In this document: positions 15,289-20,296 of the stretch, one piece after another
Layout: each line of letters begins with the position of its first letter
Numbering within the stretch: position 1 is the stretch's first letter
Origin: STD2-102 sp964414205
Lineage (GTDB): Bacteria > Bacillota > Clostridia > Christensenellales > CAG-917
Direction: 5' to 3'
DNA length: 20,296 nucleotides
Assembly: GCA_964414205.1 (NCBI GenBank)
Contig: CAYPVP010000021.1
Span: 1-20,296 of the forward strand
Program-made: the position numbers and the translations under genes
Notes under the pieces: generated by a model
Told to the model about the DNA's origin: nothing
The model's database searches: none
Seen by the model: the letters and a program-made list of their open reading frames with translations, nothing else

Positions 15289-15426
15289 ATGTCGTATGAA
15301 AAAATTGATTTTAGAGATAAATTGAAAAATGAGTTGAATTTTGTTCATCTCATTTTTTTTCATATTATTAAAATATTTTTGCTATTGTTGATTGCTGTTG
15401 GATATTGGTTTTTTTATTTTATGTAA
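15289..15426 (+). CDS. Unrecognised 45-residue membrane protein between sigG and sigE
   Basis: Intact small reading frame ATG to TAA. The protein opens with a charged stretch MSYEKIDFRDKLKNELN, then has one long hydrophobic helix from about residue 17 to 45 (FVHLIFFHIIKIFLLLL and on), ending in aromatic residues near the C-terminus. This is the layout of a single-pass membrane peptide with a cytoplasmic N-terminus. No family recognised. No Shine-Dalgarno sequence; upstream GCATA (15252-15256), 18 bases, ATTATTA (15275-15281) partly resembles a forespore promoter and would start transcription next to the ATG. It is too short for length statistics to prove it; the composition and context make it plausible. 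Confidence 0.5.
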   Translation: MSYEKIDFRDKLKNELNFVHLIFFHIIKIFLLLLIAVGYWFFYFM

Positions 15427-15429
15427 TAA

Positions 15430-15443
15430 TTTTCATATGAAAA
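15430..15443. repeat. 14-bp perfect palindrome
   Basis: TTTTCATATGAAAA lies just after the small gene and 60 bases from the sigE stop. Possibly a protein-binding site, possibly chance in AT-rich DNA. Confidence 0.35.
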
Positions 15444-15502
15444 AATTTTGCACAAAACTTTACAAAACTCATTGACTATATTTGCAGAATAAACAATTTA
15501 TT

Positions 15503-16219
15503 CTAAACCATTTTGCTTATTTCATCTTTCATTTTGTCAATGATTTTCTTTTCTAGCCTAGAAATGTATGATTGAGAAATTCCCATCAAATCGGCAATTT
15601 CTTTTTGCGTTTTTTCTTCTTGACCATACAAACCAAATCTCAATTTCATAATTTCTTGTTCACGGCGAGGCAATCGGCTGAACAATTCAAACAATATTTT
15701 TCTTTCTGCAATTTCTTCTGCACCATTGTACAATTCATCACATTCAGTCCCCAAAACATCTGACAACAAAAGCATGTTGCCTTCAAAATCAACATTCAAA
15801 GGTTCATCCAACGAAACTTCTGCTTTTGTGCGAGATGTTTTTCTCAAATGCATCAAAATCTCGTTTTCTATGCAACGAGAAGCATAGGTAGCAAGTTTTA
15901 TATTTTTTGACAAATCATATGAATTTACAGCCTTGATGAGTCCTATCGTTCCAATCGAAACCAAATCTTCCATGTCAACATTTGTGTTGTCAAAACGCTT
16001 GGCTATGTAGACAACCAATCTCAAATTGTGTTCAATCAAATTTAGCCTTGCATTTTCATCACCATTTTGAAATTTTTTCATTTCTGAAATTTCTTCTTCT
16101 TGTGTAAAAGGCACAGGCAACGCTTCTCCACATGAAATATAGTCAACTGATTCCGAGGTTTCTTTTTCGGACAAATCAAAAAGTTTGAACAGTTTAAACA
16201 ACCATTTGAAAAAAAACAT
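15503..16219 (-). CDS. sigE: RNA polymerase sporulation sigma factor SigE, with pro-sequence
   Basis: 238-residue early mother-cell sigma factor. The first 30 or so residues form an amphipathic membrane-binding pro-sequence (MFFFKWLFKLFKLFDLSEKE) removed by SpoIIGA. The mature region begins near GEALPVPFTQEEE. Region 2: NLRLVVYIAKRFDNT, DLVSIGTIGLIKAVNSYD, ATYASRCIENEILMHLRK; SLDEPLN and LLLSDVLGTE are typical of SigE; region 4.2: EKTQKEIADLMGISQSYISR. The ATG at 16219 follows AGGAG at seven bases; a GTG two codons upstream is too close to that site. It is 23 bases after spoIIGA, its protease, in one operon. A small 8-bp hairpin (15486-15504) overlaps the stop codon. Confidence 0.96.
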   Translation of the reverse strand: MFFFKWLFKLFKLFDLSEKETSESVDYISCGEALPVPFTQEEEISEMKKFQNGDENARLNLIEHNLRLVVYIAKRFDNTNVDMEDLVSIGTIGLIKAVNSYDLSKNIKLATYASRCIENEILMHLRKTSRTKAEVSLDEPLNVDFEGNMLLLSDVLGTECDELYNGAEEIAERKILFELFSRLPRREQEIMKLRFGLYGQEEKTQKEIADLMGISQSYISRLEKKIIDKMKDEISKMV

Positions 16220-16242
16220 AGACACGCTCCTTCAAAAAAAGT

Positions 16243-17013
16243 TTATGACGCTTCACGCATTGTTTCATGCAAAATCAAATCAAAATCAGAATAATTTTCT
16301 TCTGACACTGCCACCAAAAAATTTGTTGTTGAAAACTTGTGTTTTCCAAATTGCACATCAAGAGAATTTCCGTCCAAAATAGGCAATTCAGATACACCAG
16401 CAACAGTTTTGACTTGAATTTTTCGGTTTGCAAATTTTGACACACACTCACCGAGTTTTTTTGACAAGACAACAACAGGTTTTCCTGTTTGCCTGTCCAC
16501 AAGTTGATTTCCACTGTCATAAAGTGCAAGAACATTGAGTTTTTGCTCACCAATTTTCAATGTTGCTTTGCTGACTTCATACTTGATTTTTTTTCGTCTT
16601 TTGTAAAGAACAAATTGTCGCACAGAATACCCCACAAGCAAAACTGACAAAAAAACAATTCCAGAAATCCAATAGGTTGCAATGTCAATTTTGAACATTT
16701 TCAAAATAAAATACGATGTTCCTGCAAGCATAAAAGTTAGCGCATAAAACATCAAAGTTGCCAACAGCCATTGCTTAAATTTTTGATATGATGCAAAAAT
16801 TGCTGTCATGCTGGGTGCTAGCAACACTGTGCATAGAATTTGAGCCCATCTTGGACACAATGGATAGGCAACTGCAACTGACATGCCCAAAATCAATGCC
16901 AAAGCAATTTGCCACCATTTTGATTTCAATTTTAAACTGTGAGTTGTCATCAAAATCAATGTCAAATCAACTGCAAAATTGTTGAAAAGAACAACTTCTA
17001 TGTACACTTGCAT
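16243..17013 (-). CDS. spoIIGA: Sporulation sigma-E factor-processing peptidase SpoIIGA
   Basis: 256-residue membrane aspartic protease that cleaves pro-SigE after a signal from the forespore (SpoIIR). The N-terminal half holds about five membrane helices between residues 4 and 135; a basic linker YKRRKKIKYE follows; the cytoplasmic protease domain contains the catalytic aspartate Asp166 in LYDSGNQLVD, with the family motif KTVAGVSELPIL later. Start ATG at 17013 begins the first helix (QVYIEVVLFNN), as in homologues. There is no Shine-Dalgarno sequence; TATACT ends six bases before the ATG, so the transcript may begin at the start codon. It directly precedes sigE. Confidence 0.95.
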   Translation of the reverse strand: MQVYIEVVLFNNFAVDLTLILMTTHSLKLKSKWWQIALALILGMSVAVAYPLCPRWAQILCTVLLAPSMTAIFASYQKFKQWLLATLMFYALTFMLAGTSYFILKMFKIDIATYWISGIVFLSVLLVGYSVRQFVLYKRRKKIKYEVSKATLKIGEQKLNVLALYDSGNQLVDRQTGKPVVVLSKKLGECVSKFANRKIQVKTVAGVSELPILDGNSLDVQFGKHKFSTTNFLVAVSEENYSDFDLILHETMREAS

Positions 17014-17130
17014 AAGAAAAGTATATTGCCAAAAAAAACAAAAATAACTCCGTTTGATGACTAAAAAATGTATATTTTGTCTATATCAAGAAACGAATTT
17101 TGATTGATTGCAAATGGAATCATTCTAAAA

Positions 17131-17238
17131 TTCTTTGCAATGAAACTACATATTTTTCAGTTTAGATTTATTCATTTGAAATGTTCTTACTTCTTTGCAA
17201 TGAAACTACAAAAAATTTGGTTTAAATTGATACAAATT
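17131..17238. repeat. 60-bp-period repeat ending at the assembly gap
   Basis: TTCTTTGCAATGAAACTACA occurs perfectly at 17131-17150 and 17191-17210. Bases 26-44 after each start also agree at about 14 of 19 positions. The second unit runs into the N gap, so the true copy number is unknown. Confidence 0.8.
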
Positions 17239-17248
17239 NNNNNNNNNN
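17239..17248. other. Assembly gap (ten N)
   Basis: Ten N mark a scaffold join of unknown true length directly after a repeat, a usual place for short-read assemblies to break. Confidence 0.95.
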
Positions 17249-17336
17249 GCTTTAAAATTTGTTGCGATAATCAAAATTTGCAATTTTGGTCAAAATCAAA
17301 TTGCTTTTATTTTTAATAATTTAAAAAACAATATGA

Positions 17337-17363
17337 AAAACCATACAACAAGTGTATGGTTTT
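17337..17363 (-). terminator. Terminator of the ftsA-ftsZ operon
   Basis: Perfect 11-bp stem AAAACCATACA / TGTATGGTTTT with a five-base loop, 150 bases after the ftsZ stop. On the minus strand the stem ends in five T and is followed by T-rich sequence. Confidence 0.68.
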
Positions 17364-17513
17364 GGGTCAATTTAAAGCATCAAAATCATGTTTGATTCAA
17401 TTTTTGTTTTAATTTGATAGATTCAAATTTCTTTTCTTATATTAGATGCAATTTTTAGATACAATTTTTATTTTGATACATTCAGTTTTCAATTAAAAAT
17501 GTTTCAAAGCAAA

Positions 17514-19016
17514 TCATTTTCTAGCCTTTCTCAAAAATGCAGGGACTTTGCCAGAACCTGAAAATCTTGATGGATTATCATTTTTTTCTTGAATTTCTTC
17601 TCTTTGAACAGGCTCTTTTGGAACATCTGCAACTGAATTTTGTCCATTATAACCCATATTTTGATTTTGATAGTTCATTTGAGCATTTTGTTGATATGTG
17701 TTTTGCGCATATTGAGGTTGTTGAACATGTTGGTCAAAATTTTGAAATTCAACTGCATTTGTTTTTTCTTCTCTTTCTGCAAAGATATCCATTTTTGAAT
17801 ATGGTTGTGATTGAGATGCTGAATGATTTTGCATTTGTCCGTTTTGCATTTGTTGATTTTGTGGAATTTGTTTTTCAACAACTTTTTCAGGGTTCATTGC
17901 CGATGAGGACACAAAGGAAGAAACATCAGTTTTTTCATTTGAACCTGTTGCAATGATTGTGATTTGCAAATCTTGTTTATCAGTTGCAAAACCTGTTCCA
18001 AAAATAATGTTTGCAGAAGGGTCAACAACTTGGCGAATGAGTTCGCAAACTTCGTTGACTTCTCCAAGTCCCATGTCTTCACCACCAACAATGTTGACAA
18101 TGATTCCAGTAGCCCCTTCAATGTCGGTTTCAAGCAATGGAGAAAAAACTGCACCACGAACTGCTTCAATGACTCTGTTTTCACCTTTGCCGTGTCCAAT
18201 TCCCATGTGAGCCATGCCTTTGTTTGACAAAATCTTTTTGACATCAGCAAAGTCCAAATTTATCAGTGCTGGGCTTGTGATGACATCAGCAACACCTTGA
18301 ATTCCTTGACGCAAAACATCATCAGCAATTTCAAATGCTCGTTTGAATGTGACTTCTTTGCCCAAAACATCCATGAGTTTGTTGTTTGGAACAATGAGGA
18401 GAGTGTCAACAAATTTTCTGAGTTGTGCAATGCCTGCTTCGGCATTTTTCATACGTGGCAAACCTTCAAAAGAAAATGGCTTTGTGACAACTGCAACAGT
18501 CAAAATTCCCAAACTTTTGGCAATTTCAGCAACAACAGGTGCAGCACCAGTTCCCGTTCCACCACCCATTCCAGCAGTAATGAACAAAAGGTCAACTCCT
18601 GTCAACATTTCTTTGAGCATTTCACGATTTTCTTCGGCAGAAAGTCTTCCAATTTCAGGGTCTGAGCCTGCGCCAAGTCCCCCAGTTTGTTTTTCTCCCA
18701 ACTGAATTTTGAAATCAGGGTCAACCAATGACATTGAAAGTGCTTGACTGTCAGTGTTCATTGCAACATATTGAGCGCTTTGAACCCCAGCAGTAATCAT
18801 GTTGTTGACAGCATTGTTGCCACCACCACCAATTCCACAAACGACAATCGTAGCATTTCCTGTTTTTTTTGAAAAATGTGGAACATGATTGGTTTCGTCA
18901 TCAATGTTTTCATTTTTTTGTGAATATGTATCGGTTGAAAATGCAGGCTTTTCTTGTTTTGTTTCAAACAAATTTTTGTAACTTTCATCTCCATCCATAT
19001 TATCATAATCAAACAT
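17514..19016 (-). CDS. ftsZ: Cell division protein FtsZ
   Basis: 500-residue tubulin homologue that forms the cytokinetic ring and the asymmetric sporulation septum. GTP-binding glycines at CGIGGGGNNAV (60-70), tubulin signature GGGTGTG at 151-157, and the T7 loop NLDFADVK (253-260) with the catalytic aspartate. The polymerising core ends near 370; a Gln/Asn-rich flexible linker of over 100 residues follows (blocks such as QNQQMQNGQMQN), and the last ten residues VPAFLRKARK are the conserved C-terminal peptide that binds partners. About 54 residues precede the GTPase core, far more than the usual ten. The ATG at 19016 follows a perfect AAGGAGG; the upstream in-frame ATG has none. The gene starts 13 bases after ftsA. 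Confidence 0.97.
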   Translation of the reverse strand: MFDYDNMDGDESYKNLFETKQEKPAFSTDTYSQKNENIDDETNHVPHFSKKTGNATIVVCGIGGGGNNAVNNMITAGVQSAQYVAMNTDSQALSMSLVDPDFKIQLGEKQTGGLGAGSDPEIGRLSAEENREMLKEMLTGVDLLFITAGMGGGTGTGAAPVVAEIAKSLGILTVAVVTKPFSFEGLPRMKNAEAGIAQLRKFVDTLLIVPNNKLMDVLGKEVTFKRAFEIADDVLRQGIQGVADVITSPALINLDFADVKKILSNKGMAHMGIGHGKGENRVIEAVRGAVFSPLLETDIEGATGIIVNIVGGEDMGLGEVNEVCELIRQVVDPSANIIFGTGFATDKQDLQITIIATGSNEKTDVSSFVSSSAMNPEKVVEKQIPQNQQMQNGQMQNHSASQSQPYSKMDIFAEREEKTNAVEFQNFDQHVQQPQYAQNTYQQNAQMNYQNQNMGYNGQNSVADVPKEPVQREEIQEKNDNPSRFSGSGKVPAFLRKARK

Positions 19017-19029
19017 AATTTTTGCCTCC

Positions 19030-20190
19030 TTAAAGCGACTCAATCGCATTCAATAATCTATGCTTTTTCTTTTCCAATTTCGATGCCACCATCAATAGTG
19101 AAACAATAGTAGAATATTTCGGTTTGTTGTAGAGAGGAAGTTTTGGTTGCAAGATTTCAACTTGTTTGCCAAATGCCTCTTCGATATATCTAACTGCACC
19201 ACGTATGTCAGTGATTCCTTCACCAATCAAATAGATTGGATAAGGAGATTCCATATCATATTCAACTGCTTCAATGCAACAAGCAATCTCTTCCAACATT
19301 TCATCAAGCCCATCTTTGACAAGTTCTGAAATTTGCGATGACACAAACCCACCCTCATCAGATGTGATGATGTAGTCTTCATCACCATAGGCAAGGTTCA
19401 AATCAATTTGCGACACTGCTTCTTCTATGATTTCAAAAGGAACATCTTCAAAGGCTTCAAAAACTTTTGCCTCAACATGCGCAATTCCTTTTGAAAAAAA
19501 CTTCATGTCAATCAAGCCATTTCCCTTGACCGTTGAAACGCTGGTTGAAAGATAACCAATGTTCAAAATCAAACAATCTTTTGTGCGTTGCTCGTCATCC
19601 AAAAGAGAAATGCCATTTGCAACATCACTAGAAATGAATTCAGCATGCAAAAATGAAAACTCTTTTGCAAGTGATTCCATAGTTTTTACAAATTCATTTT
19701 GAGCCAAAACATAGTTGACGCCTGCCGACACTTTGCTTGCAAAACATCCCGTAGCGTCAAACATTTTTCTGTTGTCATCATCAACTTTGAACCACAGTGG
19801 AATTGCACTTACAAATTGAAAATTGTGTTGACTTTGAAAATTCTTTCCTTTGTTGACCAAAAAATTTATGTCTTTTGAAGATATCTTTCTTTTTCTGTCA
19901 AAAAAAACAGGGACTTCCCGAGTGACAATCGTTGAAAACTCTGCTGGAACAGAAATGTAGAGTGTTTTTGCTTTTGATGATGATTCATCCAAAACCTTTG
20001 CAAGTGATTTTCTCACTGCCGATTTCAATTCGCCCTCATCAAACCAACAAGAATCTTCAAAACCCGAATATGCTGTTTCGGAAAATGATTTGACAAAATA
20101 AACTCCTTGCGATTTTGAACTTGCAACAATCGCCGAAATTCTTTTTGAGTCTATGTTCAAAACAACAATGTCATTTGTCCTAAAAAGCAT
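19030..20190 (-). CDS. ftsA: Divergent FtsA-like cell division protein (actin fold)
   Basis: 386-residue actin/Hsp70-fold protein in the ftsA position. FtsA normally tethers FtsZ to the membrane. Visible marks: phosphate-1 region VLNIDSKRI (10-18), FtsA-type subdomain start (TLYISVPAEFSTIVTREVPV), phosphate-2 region LNIGYLSTS (209-217), adenosine region LIGEGITDI (321-329), and the terminal core strand KYSTIVSLLMVA. Each nucleotide loop departs from consensus: Asp to Asn in both phosphate loops, loss of the GGT run, and GG to GE. The chain ends 16 residues after the core, so the linker and amphipathic membrane helix seem to be missing. The ATG at 20190 is preferred for its AGGG site; an in-frame ATG at 20202 lacks one. 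Confidence 0.8.
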   Translation of the reverse strand: MLFRTNDIVVLNIDSKRISAIVASSKSQGVYFVKSFSETAYSGFEDSCWFDEGELKSAVRKSLAKVLDESSSKAKTLYISVPAEFSTIVTREVPVFFDRKRKISSKDINFLVNKGKNFQSQHNFQFVSAIPLWFKVDDDNRKMFDATGCFASKVSAGVNYVLAQNEFVKTMESLAKEFSFLHAEFISSDVANGISLLDDEQRTKDCLILNIGYLSTSVSTVKGNGLIDMKFFSKGIAHVEAKVFEAFEDVPFEIIEEAVSQIDLNLAYGDEDYIITSDEGGFVSSQISELVKDGLDEMLEEIACCIEAVEYDMESPYPIYLIGEGITDIRGAVRYIEEAFGKQVEILQPKLPLYNKPKYSTIVSLLMVASKLEKKKHRLLNAIESL

Positions 20191-20218
20191 ACTATCCCTC
20201 ATTAGTATTTATATAATA

Positions 20219-20247
20219 ATTGTATTATAAACAATAGCAAGTGTCAA
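20219..20247 (-). promoter_or_regulatory. SigA-type promoter of ftsA-ftsZ
   Basis: Perfect TTGACA, 17 bases, then TACAAT on the minus strand: eleven of twelve consensus positions. Transcription would begin near 20212, giving a leader of about 20 bases before ftsA. Confidence 0.8.
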
Positions 20248-20296
20248 CACAAAACAAAAAAAATAGGTATAATTTCAATTCAAAAATCAACACAAA

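Larger units (their letters stand above)
17014..17513. other. Gene-free stretch between spoIIGA and ftsZ
   Basis: No real gene. It holds the upstream region of spoIIGA, a two-copy 60-bp-period repeat (17131-17238), an assembly gap of ten N and the ftsZ terminator (17337-17363). TATAGACAAA on the minus strand near 17080-17090 only weakly resembles a Spo0A box. Confidence 0.6.

Noticed and set aside
15486..15504. Hairpin overlapping the sigE stop as its terminator
   Set aside because: The 8-bp AT stem has a three-base loop and no following T tract on the minus strand, so it does not qualify as a terminator.
17131..17238. Possible CRISPR array next to the N gap
   Set aside because: Only two copies are visible, the conserved word is 20 bp with a 40-bp interval that itself shows similarity between units, and no cas gene lies nearby.
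17104..17316. Plus-strand frame across the N gap
   Set aside because: It reads through undefined bases, and its repeated peptide simply reflects the 60-bp DNA repeat.
17520..18710. Long open frames on the plus strand opposite ftsZ
   Set aside because: They are antisense to a fully conserved ftsZ, show no family resemblance and lack ribosome sites; codon bias of the real gene keeps them open.

Overview
This is an AT-rich chromosomal window from an endospore-forming Firmicute. The gene content (ftsA-ftsZ, spoIIGA-sigE, sigG, ymxH, nrdR, sigK, spoIVB, spoIIM, deoB, dacF, scpAB, ytfI-ytfJ, dacB, rluB) and its order look like the class Clostridia. The species is not identifiable from this sequence alone. 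A run of ten N at 17239-17248 shows that the sequence is a scaffold from a draft or metagenome assembly.

Layout, from high to low coordinate, which is the direction most genes are read. 20190-17514: ftsA and ftsZ, one operon from a near-consensus housekeeping promoter. 17513-17014: about 500 bp without a gene, holding the ftsZ terminator, the N gap and a 60-bp-period repeat. 17013-15503: spoIIGA and sigE, the mother-cell sigma factor and its processing protease. 15426-13722: three plus-strand genes, namely an unrecognised 45-residue membrane protein, sigG and ymxH. 13614-13138: nrdR. 12734-12033: sigK on the plus strand. 11898-10816: spoIVB. 10460-10810: a plus-strand gene encoding only a Spo0A-type DNA-binding domain. 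10319-8547: spoIIM-like gene and deoB. 8381-7158: dacF. 7036-3318: lysA, an M50 site-2 protease, scpA and scpB, tightly packed. 2939-967: ytfI-like, ytfJ and a dacB-like carboxypeptidase with overlapping ends. 804-37: rluB.

Functionally the window is a sporulation and cell-division island. FtsA and FtsZ build the septum. SpoIIGA activates pro-SigE in the mother cell, SpoIIM is an engulfment protein, and SpoIVB is the forespore signalling protease leading to SigK activation. SigE, SigG and SigK are three of the four sporulation sigma factors. DacF and DacB trim cortex peptidoglycan, and LysA makes lysine from diaminopimelate. ScpAB, NrdR, DeoB and RluB are housekeeping passengers.

The most unusual points are a receiver-less Spo0A-like gene beside spoIVB, a large hairpin before sigG, an undescribed small membrane protein between sigG and sigE, an FtsA with eroded nucleotide-binding loops and no C-terminal membrane tail, and a set of sporulation genes with no Shine-Dalgarno sequence but a -10-like hexamer just before the start codon.
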